This document shows, piece after piece, positions 23,671-31,193 of a stretch of 37,232 nt of DNA. How positions within the stretch are numbered: the first letter of the stretch is position 1; every line of letters starts with the position of its first letter. The notes beneath the pieces are model-generated. The model was not told where the DNA came from. It made no database searches and worked only from the letters and a program-made list of their open reading frames with translations. The position numbers and the translations under genes are program-made. Source of the DNA: JAGORM01 sp964406795 (GTDB lineage: Bacteria > Patescibacteriota > Microgenomatia > Levybacterales > GWA1-39-11); NCBI GenBank assembly GCA_964406795.1, contig CAYOTA010000017.1:1-37232 (forward strand), given 5' to 3'.

Positions 23671-24219
23671 TTAGATGTATTCTTCTTTTACGTCTTTTGA
23701 GTATTCTTTGAGTAGCTTTTGGATTTTGGGAGTTATTACATAATCGCAGTAGCCTTGGTTTGCATTGTTCTCATAGTATTCCTGATGGTAGTCCTCGGCC
23801 GTGTAGAATGCCTCAAATGGAACGATTTCAGTAATTATCGGGTCCTTGTACTTCCCCTCATCTGAAATCTCTTGTTTTACCTTTTCCGCAATCTGTTCTT
23901 GCTGCGCATTGTGATAAAAAATGACAGAACGGTACTGACTTCCTATGTCATTTCCTTGTCTATTTAAAGTAGTGGGGTCATGGAAGTGAAAAAAGACTTG
24001 AAGTATTTTCTCATAGGAAATAATAGCCGGGTCAAATTCTATTTGAATAGCCTCAGCGTGTCCGGTTGCTTCAGATGAAACTTGTTCATATGTGGGGTTT
24101 TCACGGGCACCTCCAGAGTAACCAGAAGTTACAGAGTCAATTCCTTTCAGTCTTTTGAATACAGCCTCTGTACACCAAAAACATCCTCCTGCAAGTGTTG
24201 CTAGTTCTAAATCAGCCAT
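23671..24219 (-). CDS. msrA: Peptide methionine sulfoxide reductase MsrA
   Basis: 182 residues from ATG 24219; the frame opens further upstream, but TACAAT lies seven bases before this ATG, which marks it as a leaderless start. The active-site motif GGCFWCTEAVF is at about 11-21, followed by YEQVSSEATGHAEAI and FFHFHDPTTLNRQGNDIGSQYRS, all diagnostic. The enzyme repairs methionine-S-sulfoxide in proteins. The C-terminal region contains EDYHQEYY and ends without the resolving CxC tail. Confidence 0.96.
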   Translation of the reverse strand: MADLELATLAGGCFWCTEAVFKRLKGIDSVTSGYSGGARENPTYEQVSSEATGHAEAIQIEFDPAIISYEKILQVFFHFHDPTTLNRQGNDIGSQYRSVIFYHNAQQEQIAEKVKQEISDEGKYKDPIITEIVPFEAFYTAEDYHQEYYENNANQGYCDYVITPKIQKLLKEYSKDVKEEYI

Positions 24220-24240
24220 AAGTCTATTGTAGCAGAATTT

Positions 24241-24395
24241 CCACTTTTTGCCGAAAAAGTGGAGCAAAACTCTCGTCAAGGCAATCTTCATTCCATTTCA
24301 AACTCGCTTACTCGCTAAAAGAGACGGAGAATACCTTACCTCTTTATTAACGCTTGTTTCGCTCCTTTTCCATGGGTTCAGGTTGCAATTGACGA
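24241..24395 (+). repeat. Structured intergenic element, copy A
   Basis: Begins with a nine-pair hairpin CCACTTTTT-GCCG-AAAAAGTGG, then the conserved AGCAAAACTCTC, TTCATTCCATTTCA, an inner variable region and an end TTGACGA that pairs with TCGTCAA after ACTCTC. It is related to copies at 28042, 34469 and (minus) 34650. It lies between the divergent msrA and DUF1801 genes and shares with copy B a downstream ACTTAA(A)GCACTTTG segment ahead of the -10 box. Possibly a structured RNA. Confidence 0.8.
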
Positions 24396-24436
24396 ACTGG
24401 TTGAAATACTTAAGCACTTTGCGTTAATATAGCCAT

Positions 24437-24895
24437 ATGAATATGTTCAAACCTGTCAAGGCAAAAAATGAAAAAGAATATATAGATTCTATTGAAGAGC
24501 CCAGGAAGAGCGAAATTATAGAGCTCGATGGATTCATTAAAAAGGCAGTTCCAAGTCTCAAATCTAATTATGCGTTCAATATGTTAGGCTACGGAATGTT
24601 TCATTATAAATCTAAGTCCGGCCGCGAAGGGGACTGGCCGGTAATATCCCTTGCGTCCCAAAAAAACTATATTTCTGTGTATGTGTGTTCTGTCAAAGAC
24701 GGAAAATATGTAGCTGAGGTAAATAAGCAAAGATTGCAGTCCTCGTCCCACAAGAGTGGGACTGCGGGCTTAAAAGAAAAGTTGGGGAAAGTGTCAGTGG
24801 GAAAATCCTGTATTAGATTTAAAAAGCTGGAAGATGTGAATCTGGAAGAACTTAAAAGAGTGCTCCAAGTAGCTGAAAAAGAACCCGGACTTTAA
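24437..24895 (+). CDS. DUF1801 domain protein with an internal palindromic insertion
   Basis: 152 residues of the DUF1801 (YdhG-like) fold: YIDSIEEPRKSEIIELDGFIKK, YGMFHYKSKSG, WPVISLASQKNYISVYV and, near the end, VGKSCIRFKKLEDVNLEELK. Family function is unknown. Compared with the usual run from 'yvae..k.rL' to 'GK..vGkscIrf', about 13 extra residues (QSSSHKSGTAGLK region) appear here; they are encoded by an inverted repeat at 24745-24762. Followed after three bases by the GNAT gene. Confidence 0.85.
   Translation: MNMFKPVKAKNEKEYIDSIEEPRKSEIIELDGFIKKAVPSLKSNYAFNMLGYGMFHYKSKSGREGDWPVISLASQKNYISVYVCSVKDGKYVAEVNKQRLQSSSHKSGTAGLKEKLGKVSVGKSCIRFKKLEDVNLEELKRVLQVAEKEPGL
24745..24762. repeat. Inverted repeat inside the DUF1801 gene
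   Basis: GTCCCAC and GTGGGAC enclose AAGA; a competing pair GCAGTCC/GGACTGC surrounds it. It encodes an in-frame insertion absent from the family pattern I recall. Confidence 0.6.
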
Positions 24896-24898
24896 TTT

Positions 24899-25330
24899 AT
24901 GATTGTAACAATAAGAAAAGCAGAAGAGAAAGACTACAAAGACTTAATGAAGCTTTACAACGAATTTGTGGGAGAGGATAGATATTCTAATAACGATAAT
25001 GATTCGTTTAAGCAAATCCTAAATTCACCAACAGCCAACATGTTTGTAGCTGAGGCAGAAGGAAGGCTAATAGGATTTTCCACTTGCTCAACCAGATTTT
25101 TAGTAAGATATCCAAAACAAATAATGCAGCTAGATGAGTTATTTGTAGTAAAAGAGTTTAGAAAACATGGAGTGGGTAAGCGTCTTGTTGAAACTATTGA
25201 AGAAAAGGCTCGAGATCTAGACTGTTTTAAGATTTATATTGAGTCAGGGATCAAGCACGCCGATGCTCACAAATTTTATGAAGCACTTGGGTATGAGAAT
25301 GGCGGATATTACTATAAGAAAACCATTTAA
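24899..25330 (+). CDS. GNAT family N-acetyltransferase
   Basis: 143 residues. TIRKAEEKDYKDLMKLYNEF starts the fold; LDELFVVKEFRKHGVGKRLVETIEEKA contains the acetyl-CoA pyrophosphate loop (R/Q-x-x-G-x-G/A type: RKHGVGK, about 91-97); IYIESGIKHADAHKFYEALGY is motif B. It acetylates an amine; the substrate is not predictable. It begins three bases after the DUF1801 stop and its stop overlaps the convergent HAD gene stop. Confidence 0.93.
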   Translation: MIVTIRKAEEKDYKDLMKLYNEFVGEDRYSNNDNDSFKQILNSPTANMFVAEAEGRLIGFSTCSTRFLVRYPKQIMQLDELFVVKEFRKHGVGKRLVETIEEKARDLDCFKIYIESGIKHADAHKFYEALGYENGGYYYKKTI

Positions 25331-25956
25331 ATATCAAGAATTGTGAGGAGTTCTGGAAGGCTTGAGATTAGATAGTCGGGATTACTTGTTTTTACCTCAT
25401 CTCCTCTGATTCCGTGCGTTATCCCGACCGTTGTTGTTCCAGCGTTTTTCCCAGCTTCCACGTCTACATACGTGTCACCAACCATCATGGCATCATGGGG
25501 TTTAATGTTCATAGATTCTAAGGCCATGAAAATTCCTTCCGGATCCGGTTTGTGTTTTTTTACATCTTCAAATGAAATAATTATTTCAAAATATTGTTTG
25601 ATGTCTGCTAGTTCCAAGGTTCTTATAGAGTTTTCGTTTGAGCGGGATGTGACTGCTCCCATTCTGATTCCTTTTTCATGAATTTTCTTGAGCACTTCTT
25701 GGGCTCCTGAAAATGGAATAGACAAATGAAGCTTTTCAGCTTGAAAGTCCCGATGTAAACGTACAAATTTTTCAGGTTCAATTTCTGGCGCAAGTAGTGC
25801 ATACATTTCAAAAAGTGGAGGGCCCATTTTTTGTGCAATTTCGGCCCTGGTAATGGGAATTCCGCTTACTTTAAGGGCATGTTCAAAGGCTTGTAGAATA
25901 AATTCTGATGTGTCAAGAAGTGTTCCGTCTATGTCAAAAAGAATTGCCTTTATCAT
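25327..25956 (-). CDS. HAD superfamily hydrolase (phosphoglycolate phosphatase-like)
   Basis: 209 residues. Motif I FDIDGTLLDT (7-16) has the nucleophile and acid Asp pair; motif II is VTSRSN (about 102-107); motif III Lys lies in KKHKPDPEG; motif IV is MVGDTYVDVEAGKNAG. An alpha-helical cap sits between motifs I and II, as in Gph or pyrophosphatase PpaX. It should be a soluble phosphatase. Its ATG overlaps the stop of the upstream membrane protein gene (ATGA, 25953-25956). Confidence 0.93.
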   Translation of the reverse strand: MIKAILFDIDGTLLDTSEFILQAFEHALKVSGIPITRAEIAQKMGPPLFEMYALLAPEIEPEKFVRLHRDFQAEKLHLSIPFSGAQEVLKKIHEKGIRMGAVTSRSNENSIRTLELADIKQYFEIIISFEDVKKHKPDPEGIFMALESMNIKPHDAMMVGDTYVDVEAGKNAGTTTVGITHGIRGDEVKTSNPDYLISSLPELLTILDI

Positions 25957-26534
25957 TTTTTGCTTGCTTCTTTTTGTTGGAGAGTAGTGAATCCTACAAA
26001 TATAACTGCAATTGACAAAAGTGCTAGTATTCCTACCTGAACATATCCTAAGGTATCTGTGCTATTTGTGCCTGTAATGCTTGAGCCAAGGGATGCTAAC
26101 ATGATTAAAAACCTAGTTAATACTGCAGTAAGTACACCAGCTAAAATAACGCCGTTGGCAACCAGGGGGGAAAACTTAATGATTCCAATTCCAATAATTG
26201 CAAAAAGAGCGCCAATTGAGATTCCAAGAAAAATGGCGGTTCTTGTGTATCCTGCGTTAACATTATTAAATTCTTCACTTTTTTGATTAAAATCCTTCTG
26301 AACCTGTATATTTTCTCGCTGTTCCTTCTCTTGCTGCGCAATTATTTTTTGGCACTCTGGGGTATTTTGATTTTCTGGGGTCATAGAACAGCTTTGAGGG
26401 ATAGTGACTCTTGCAAAATCCAGCGGATATTCAGGTCGTACCGGTTCAGGATAGAAGGCGGCAATTCCAAACCCCACAGTGGTGGTTAAAATTATTCCTA
26501 CAAAGAAAATGTATAAACGCACAATCCACTTCAT
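25953..26534 (-). CDS. Unrecognised four-helix membrane protein
   Basis: 193 residues from ATG 26534 (an upstream in-frame start would run through the divergent gene). A first helix (WIVRLYIFFVGIILTTTVGFGIAAF) is followed by about 65 external residues with two Cys and a charged, Gln-rich coiled-coil-like stretch (QQEKEQRENIQVQKDFNQKSEEFNN), then three more helices. I do not recognise the family. It is translationally coupled to the HAD gene and shares a 22-base promoter region with the divergent ParB-like gene. Confidence 0.75.
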   Translation of the reverse strand: MKWIVRLYIFFVGIILTTTVGFGIAAFYPEPVRPEYPLDFARVTIPQSCSMTPENQNTPECQKIIAQQEKEQRENIQVQKDFNQKSEEFNNVNAGYTRTAIFLGISIGALFAIIGIGIIKFSPLVANGVILAGVLTAVLTRFLIMLASLGSSITGTNSTDTLGYVQVGILALLSIAVIFVGFTTLQQKEASKK

Positions 26535-26542
26535 GTTCTTAT

Positions 26543-26550
26543 AGTATAAT
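26543..26550. promoter_or_regulatory. Overlapping divergent -10 boxes in a 22-base gap
   Basis: Plus TATAAT (26545-26550) serves the ATG at 26557; minus TATACT (26543-26548) serves the ATG at 26534. They share four bases, so the two promoters cannot be used at once, and both -35 regions fall inside the opposing genes. Confidence 0.65.
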
Positions 26551-26556
26551 AGTTTA

Positions 26557-27051
26557 ATGTCCGAATCAAATACTGAAGGAAGAATACATATAGCATTTGC
26601 AAAAAAGGAAGCTGGAGTAGAAGAGAAAAAAATTTTGATCACTCCGGAAATGTATTTGGATGGAAAAGTGTGGGCAAGTCAGAAATGGGCCGACACAGGA
26701 GACGTAAGAAGGGCGATGCAAGCCACTGTGGGAACACATGTAGTATATGCACGCTCAGATGAGGCTCTTGCGTATTCATTTAGTGATTCTGAAGGTAGAG
26801 AAAATATACTGGTTGGCAATGGTCATCATAGAACCGCGGCAGGAATAGTAGAAAACACGCCATTCGAAATTCAGATAGACGGAGATTTGGGTGTTTTGCC
26901 TCAAGAAATATTAGAAAATCCAACTCTTGCTATGCAAAAGCTTGCAGTACTTGGGATAGAGGGCGTTTGGCCGTTTAAGACATTTATGGTAGAGTTTGTC
27001 AAGAAAAAGACTGACTTAAAAAGGCAGGCTATTCGCAGCAAGGATCTTTGA
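26557..27051 (+). CDS. ParB/Srx-fold-like small protein
   Basis: 164 residues. The segment ILVGNGHHRTAAGIV (about 87-101) is like the 'v.dGhHR..A' loop of ParB/sulfiredoxin-fold proteins, and ITPEMYLDGKVWASQKWADTGDVRRAM could be the preceding part of the fold. No DNA-binding HTH follows, so it is not a partition protein. It may be a stand-alone nucleotide-binding module. Its 3' end overlaps the remnant of a zinc-ribbon gene on the other strand by 23 bases. Confidence 0.65.
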   Translation: MSESNTEGRIHIAFAKKEAGVEEKKILITPEMYLDGKVWASQKWADTGDVRRAMQATVGTHVVYARSDEALAYSFSDSEGRENILVGNGHHRTAAGIVENTPFEIQIDGDLGVLPQEILENPTLAMQKLAVLGIEGVWPFKTFMVEFVKKKTDLKRQAIRSKDL

Positions 27052-27207
27052 AGCCGCAATTGTGACATGTTGCATCCCCGCCTTGCAACGCTATGCAGAG
27101 CATTAGCGGGCAGGCCGTCCACCCGGCATGGCGCCTATTATTTCTTGGCAGTTAGGGCAGAGTTGGCGGGGAAGTCCGGTATCCGAGTACGGTACATATT
27201 CATACAT
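27029..27207 (-). pseudogene. Zinc-ribbon small protein gene broken by a palindromic insertion
   Basis: From ATG 27207 the frame encodes MYEYVPYSDTG..., a CPNC knuckle and QEIIGAMPG, then stops at 27103. In a second frame, DATCHNCGFKDPCCE runs to a stop at 27029. Removing 41 bases (27078-27118), which hold a hairpin-forming element, joins the parts into a 45-residue protein with CPNC and CHNC, a plausible zinc ribbon. A TGGACA-N18-TACGAT promoter can be drawn upstream. The protein family is unknown to me. Confidence 0.5.
27078..27118. repeat. 41-base palindromic insertion element
   Basis: Contains CGCTATGC-AGA-GCATTAGCG (one bulged T) within CCCGCC...GGGCAGG arms. Its removal restores a zinc-ribbon reading frame. 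Related in style to the palindromes in recF and the DUF1801 gene, though not the same sequence. Confidence 0.55.
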
Positions 27208-27323
27208 TCTAGGTTTAATCGTAGCAAATTTGTCAGGATTTTGTCCAGAATATTTGATTTATACCCCTTCTTTTGTTATCCTACAAGATAGATTCTTAAG
27301 AAGTGTATTTTTCGTGGATTATT

Positions 27324-28034
27324 ATGTCGAACGGAAAACAAAAAGTAGTATTGTCAGTTGGAGGCTCCCTTCTGGTTCCAGATGGAGGAGTATCAGTTGA
27401 GTTTTTGGCAAACTTAAACTCATTCATACGCTCTGAGTTAAAGCAAAATCCTAATCTCCAGTTTTTTTTGGTTGTAGGTGGCGGAACAATTGCCAGAAAA
27501 TATAGAGATGCAGGCAGGGACGTAGTAGGGCATGATCTTAGCCCTGATGATTTGGATTGGCTGGGAATCCACGCAACAAAATTAAACGCCCATTTAGTGC
27601 GCACAGTGTTTAGAGACATAGCACACCCATTTGTGATTAAACATTATGAGATTATCCGTAAGGTAGAAGAGAATGTTATTGTAGCCGCAGGATGGAAGCC
27701 AGGCTGGAGCACAGATTTTTGTGCCACCATGATTTGCGAGGACTATAACGTTAAAACCGTCCTCAACTTAACAAACATTCCTCAAGTTTACACCGCCGAC
27801 CCCAGAAAAGATCCCTCAGCAACACCAATTGACAAAATTACCTGGACAGAATTTAGAAAACTCGTGGGTGACACTTGGGATCCTGGCATGAATATGCCGT
27901 TTGACCCCATTGCGTCTAAAAAAGCTCAAGAATTAGGTCTCACCGTTAAAATTCTTAAGGGAGACGACTTTAATAACATCAAACGGGCACTTGACGGAGA
28001 GTCTTTTTTTGGCACAGTTATTGAAGGAGAGTAG
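27324..28034 (+). CDS. pyrH: UMP kinase, archaeal-like type
   Basis: 236 residues from ATG 27324 (a GTG in frame at 27303 is less likely). Amino acid kinase fold: VVLSVGGSLLVPDGGVS at the start, FLVVGGGTIARKYRD, AAGWKPGWSTDFCATMI, NLTNIPQVYTADPRKDPSATPIDKITW and a C-terminal GTVIEGE. The GGSLL and TNIPQVYTADP patterns resemble the archaeal UMP kinase branch. It makes UDP from UMP and ATP for RNA and nucleotide-sugar synthesis. Confidence 0.88.
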   Translation: MSNGKQKVVLSVGGSLLVPDGGVSVEFLANLNSFIRSELKQNPNLQFFLVVGGGTIARKYRDAGRDVVGHDLSPDDLDWLGIHATKLNAHLVRTVFRDIAHPFVIKHYEIIRKVEENVIVAAGWKPGWSTDFCATMICEDYNVKTVLNLTNIPQVYTADPRKDPSATPIDKITWTEFRKLVGDTWDPGMNMPFDPIASKKAQELGLTVKILKGDDFNNIKRALDGESFFGTVIEGE

Positions 28035-28041
28035 GATTTTA

Positions 28042-28235
28042 TCTACTTTTTGCCGAAAAAGTAGAGCAAAACTCTCTTCAATGTAAGCTTCATCCACTAC
28101 AGATCTCATGCACTCACTGAAAGAGCCGGACAGGCCTTTCCCCTTTCCCGGCGTTCGTTTACTCGTTCTTCCGTGGAATCAGCTTACAACTGAAGATATT
28201 ATTTTTGAATAAAAGTTTCAGATTGCAATTGACGA
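28042..28235 (+). repeat. Structured intergenic element, copy B
   Basis: Hairpin TCTACTTTTT-GCCG-AAAAAGTAGA, then AGCAAAACTCTC, TTCATCCACTACAGA, an inner GCCGG/CCGGC hairpin, and a long closing stem TCTTCA..TGTAAGCT with AGCTTACA..TGAAGA (28181-28196). A second tail with TTGCAATTGACGA follows. Compared with copy A, the paired bases change together. It fills the gap between pyrH and the nnrD-like gene. Confidence 0.8.
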
Positions 28236-28253
28236 CACTTAAAGCACTTTGTG

Positions 28254-28259
28254 TATAAT
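28254..28259 (+). promoter_or_regulatory. -10 box of the nnrD-like gene
   Basis: TATAAT six bases before the ATG at 28266, directly after the ACTTAAAGCACTTTG segment shared with copy A. Confidence 0.65.
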
Positions 28260-28265
28260 ACTTTT

Positions 28266-29141
28266 ATGAAAGACTTTAATCCGGAAGTTTTAAAACAGCT
28301 CTATGTTTCCCCCACTAATTCTCATAAAGGACAGAACGGGAAATTACTTATTATTGCCGGCTCCACATTGTTCCATGCAGCATCTATTTGGCCCCTTACC
28401 GTGGCGTCTAGAATGCTGGATATGGTTTTTTATGCCTCAGTTCCTGAGAACAACGAAATTGTTCAAAAAGCTAAAGAAGACTTTAAGAATGGGATAGTTG
28501 TGACACGCGAAAAGATTGAAGATTACATAAAAGAAGCAGATTGTATACTGATTGGCCCAGGTCTTTTGCGAACAGATGAACCCTTGAATCCTACACAAGA
28601 TTATAACTTGAAAAGTCTTACCGAATTGTCAGATGTAGAACATGAGGGTGTTCAAACTTATTATTTAACAAAATACTTGCTAACAAAATATAAGAATAAA
28701 AAATATGTGATTGATGGAGGAAGTTTGCAGATGATGGAACAGGAGTGGATGCAAGGATTAGAGCATATGCCTATTTTAACTCCACATCACGCTGAATATG
28801 AAAGATTATTTGGGAATATTACTATTATTGATGCTTCTAGAAAGAATAATGCCGTAATTTTACTTAAGGGTGAAGTGGATGAAGTAGTGTCCCCCACAGA
28901 ATCGGTCAAAGTTACAGGCGGAAACGCTGGGATGACAAAAGGGGGGACAGGAGACGTGCTGGCTGGGCTTGTCGCCTCACTGTATTGTAAAAATGATGAC
29001 CCATTTTTGGTAGCATCTGCTGCAAGTTACATAAATAAAAAGGCAGGGGAATCACTTGAAAAATCTATGGGAATTTACTTCAACGCCTCAGATTTAGTCT
29101 CAGAAATCCCAAAAGTAATGAAGGATTTGGTACAGCACTAG
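28266..29141 (+). CDS. nnrD: ADP/ATP-dependent NAD(P)H-hydrate dehydratase
   Basis: 291 residues from ATG 28266, six bases after TATAAT; a GTG further upstream overlaps the -10 box. The ribokinase-like fold is clear: SHKGQNGKLLIIAGS at the start, ADCILIGPGLLR, KYVIDGGSLQMM, ILTPHHAEYERLFG, and the catalytic GMTKGGTGDVLAGLVASL at about 219-236. It dehydrates damaged NAD(P)HX back to NAD(P)H. The epimerase domain often fused to it (NnrE) is absent. Confidence 0.93.
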   Translation: MKDFNPEVLKQLYVSPTNSHKGQNGKLLIIAGSTLFHAASIWPLTVASRMLDMVFYASVPENNEIVQKAKEDFKNGIVVTREKIEDYIKEADCILIGPGLLRTDEPLNPTQDYNLKSLTELSDVEHEGVQTYYLTKYLLTKYKNKKYVIDGGSLQMMEQEWMQGLEHMPILTPHHAEYERLFGNITIIDASRKNNAVILLKGEVDEVVSPTESVKVTGGNAGMTKGGTGDVLAGLVASLYCKNDDPFLVASAASYINKKAGESLEKSMGIYFNASDLVSEIPKVMKDLVQH

Positions 29142-29143
29142 TT

Positions 29144-29713
29144 TTAGCCTCCAGTGATCTGTCTTGATGTTTGGGGAGATTGAATAGCGGCAGTACCTTC
29201 TAGCGGTTCACCATACACTACAAAATATAATCCCTTTGTTCTTTGAATAAAAGCTTCATGTTGTTCTTTTGCGGATCCTCCTTCTAGATAATCCATTAAC
29301 TCTGCCATATGAGGTCGCGAACCGTTTCCAATCCTACTTGTGAGGAGTTCTGAATTAAAAAAGGGTTCAAGTCGTGAAATATCTCCTTTTTCTTCTTTAA
29401 AATCTACAACAACATTTAGTGTTTTTTCACCCATTCTAAAGTGAGGATCGTATCGCTTTTTATCAGCTTCACTTACTTGATAGTCAATTCCCGCCCAAAT
29501 TCTTCGAATAGGTTCAGCTGTTGGGATTGCCGCAAAGACTGATAGGAGTGCGATAATAATTTGTTTATCATTGTTCCATGGGCTGTTAGGTTCAAGTCCA
29601 TTTTGGATGGCTGCCTCACGTATGTGGCGTGCCGTTGTAACAACGGGTAAGTCAATAAAATCTAAGGCCTCATTTTTTTCAATGCTTCGATTATTAAATC
29701 TTTCACTCCACAT
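29144..29713 (-). CDS. Unrecognised 189-aa soluble protein downstream of recF
   Basis: I do not recognise this protein. It is soluble, with a helical N-terminal half (HIREAAIQNGLEPN, KQIIIALLSVFAAIPTAEPIRRIWAGID) and a mixed C-terminal half (LNVVVDFKEEKGDISRLEPFFNSE, RTKGLYFVVYGEPLEG). It starts 15 bases after the recF stop on the same strand and is probably co-transcribed with recF and the DUF5654 gene. Codon use looks like that of its neighbours. Confidence 0.75.
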   Translation of the reverse strand: MWSERFNNRSIEKNEALDFIDLPVVTTARHIREAAIQNGLEPNSPWNNDKQIIIALLSVFAAIPTAEPIRRIWAGIDYQVSEADKKRYDPHFRMGEKTLNVVVDFKEEKGDISRLEPFFNSELLTSRIGNGSRPHMAELMDYLEGGSAKEQHEAFIQRTKGLYFVVYGEPLEGTAAIQSPQTSRQITGG

Positions 29714-29728
29714 TTAGAGTATTCTAGC

Positions 29729-30799
29729 TTATAGCTTTATTATTTTCAAACTGCTTTGTCCCATTATCTTTTTCGGGACGAATTCTTCATGAGTTGTGGT
29801 AATGATTGTCTGCTGTGTGTCTAGAAAGTGATAAATTTTATCTATATTAGCCTCATCAAGTTCTGAGAAAATATCGTCTAAAAGTAATACAGGGAGCTCT
29901 CCTGTAGCCGCCTTTAAGTATTCTATTTCAATAAGTTTTGTTTGCAAAATTGTTAAGCGTTGTTCACCACGTGACCCAAATTCCTTCACCTGCCTGCCGG
30001 CAGGCAGGCCTCCTTCTGAATCAGCAAACAAAAATTGAAAGTCATCGCGTTGTGGGCCAATGAGGGTTACGCCTGACGCGCGCTCTTCAAAGTGGTATTT
30101 AAAAAGGCGCTCTTTTGACATGATGCTGTGGTCATAAGAGAGTTTTACGGGAAACACCTCTTTTGCAAAAGCATTTACGTACTCTACAAATGCACTTCTA
30201 AAGCTATGCATAATTCCACCATTCTCAATCAGTAAATTTTCCCAGAAATCAAAATCAGTTTGTTTATACTCCTTGGTTCCCCGCTTCATGTCATACAGCA
30301 TTCTATTTCTTTGCCGCAGTGCCTTTTCATATTTACTTGCAGCAGCTCTGTATTCTTTGTGAGACTTTATAAGTATGGAGTTAATATAATTTCGCCTACC
30401 AGAAGGAGAAGAGGTGACAATCTCTATATCTTGAGGCGTAAAAAGGACCGTGTAAAAATAATCAGAAAAGGTTTTTAACGTGCGTGCTACACCATTTACT
30501 AAATACTTTTTTGAAAGAAATCGTGACGAGGTAAGTCGTGCCATGTTGGCAGTAAGAGTAGTAGTGTCATCTACTGAGTCAATAATTCCTTCTATCTTTG
30601 CAAATTGCTGGCGTTCTTCTATCATGTCGTAGTCATGCGTTGCTCTGAAAGATGTTCCGTGAGACAGCACATAAAGCGCTTCCAATATATTTGTTTTACC
30701 AGCAGTATTGTGCCCTATGATTATGGTAGTTTTACCAAATTCAAAAGAGGTTTTGTGGTGGTTTCTGAAATTTTGGAGAGATAGTTTTTTAACGATCAT
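29729..30799 (-). CDS. recF: DNA replication/repair protein RecF
   Basis: 356 residues. Walker A GHNTAGKT is at 29-36 after the typical KLSLQNFRNH start; GPQRDDFQF, FGSRGEQR (the signature motif) and LPVLLLDDIFSELDEANID (Walker B and D loop) follow. RecF binds DNA gaps and helps load RecA. An in-frame palindrome at 29989-30008 adds a GLPAGRQ segment (about 263-270) just before the signature motif, in the loop where lengths vary. The start overlaps the DUF5654 gene by 11 bases. recF lies away from dnaA/dnaN here. Confidence 0.96.
   Translation of the reverse strand: MIVKKLSLQNFRNHHKTSFEFGKTTIIIGHNTAGKTNILEALYVLSHGTSFRATHDYDMIEERQQFAKIEGIIDSVDDTTTLTANMARLTSSRFLSKKYLVNGVARTLKTFSDYFYTVLFTPQDIEIVTSSPSGRRNYINSILIKSHKEYRAAASKYEKALRQRNRMLYDMKRGTKEYKQTDFDFWENLLIENGGIMHSFRSAFVEYVNAFAKEVFPVKLSYDHSIMSKERLFKYHFEERASGVTLIGPQRDDFQFLFADSEGGLPAGRQVKEFGSRGEQRLTILQTKLIEIEYLKAATGELPVLLLDDIFSELDEANIDKIYHFLDTQQTIITTTHEEFVPKKIMGQSSLKIIKL
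29989..30008. repeat. Perfect 20-base palindrome inside recF
   Basis: CCTGCCTGCC followed by its exact complement GGCAGGCAGG. It encodes LPAGRQ in frame and is more GC-rich than everything around it, so it looks inserted. Confidence 0.85.
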
Positions 30800-31064
30800 C
30801 TTTATTCTCGAGTCTTTGTAGCAACTTGGATAATTGGTATGTAATAAATACTGCTAAAAACGTAATAAGGATTGCGTAAACCATAAGAGAAATTAACCCT
30901 CCACCTGGAATCCACTTTTTAATATACGTGTTTACAAATTCTTGAATAAGTGAGTTCCATGCAAGTGCTGCAACCAGTCCGAATCCTGCGGTAGCCAAGG
31001 TTAGCATTTGTTTTACAAACTCCACATGAAGCATTTTTTCAGCGATTGTTTCCTTTTTAGCCAT
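30789..31064 (-). CDS. DUF5654 family small membrane protein
   Basis: 91 residues with two helices: FVKQMLTLATAGFGLVAALAWNSLIQEFV (about 15-43) and LISLMVYAILITFLAVFITYQLSKLL (about 57-82), plus charged ends. The pattern 'A.AWN..IQ.f......p..g' is the DUF5654 signature common in CPR genomes and archaea. Function is unknown. It is the first gene of the recF unit, and its 3' end overlaps recF by 11 bases. Confidence 0.85.
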   Translation of the reverse strand: MAKKETIAEKMLHVEFVKQMLTLATAGFGLVAALAWNSLIQEFVNTYIKKWIPGGGLISLMVYAILITFLAVFITYQLSKLLQRLENKDDR

Positions 31065-31084
31065 TTGACCTTATGATACAATAA

Positions 31085-31188
31085 TGAAGGTCAAAGTTCA
31101 AAAGGCAAACTTCAAAATGGTGGTTCAAAATTAATAAATTTTTACTTTTGAATTGTATTTTTGACTTCTAACTTTTAACTTTCTACTT
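31085..31188. repeat. Long imperfect inverted repeat before the Fic gene
   Basis: Two arms of about 45 bases (31085-31130 and 31143-31188), rich in TTCAAA / TTTGAA runs, match at roughly three quarters of positions when one is reversed and complemented. The two arms lie between the divergent DUF5654 and Fic genes. It could form a cruciform or a double-stranded RNA hairpin. No conserved core is seen. Confidence 0.65.
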
Positions 31189-31193
31189 TCCAT

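Noticed and set aside
27128..27400. 90-codon plus-strand ORF before UMP kinase
   Set aside because: It runs antisense to the zinc-ribbon remnant and overlaps the UMP kinase start in another frame; no family-like pattern.
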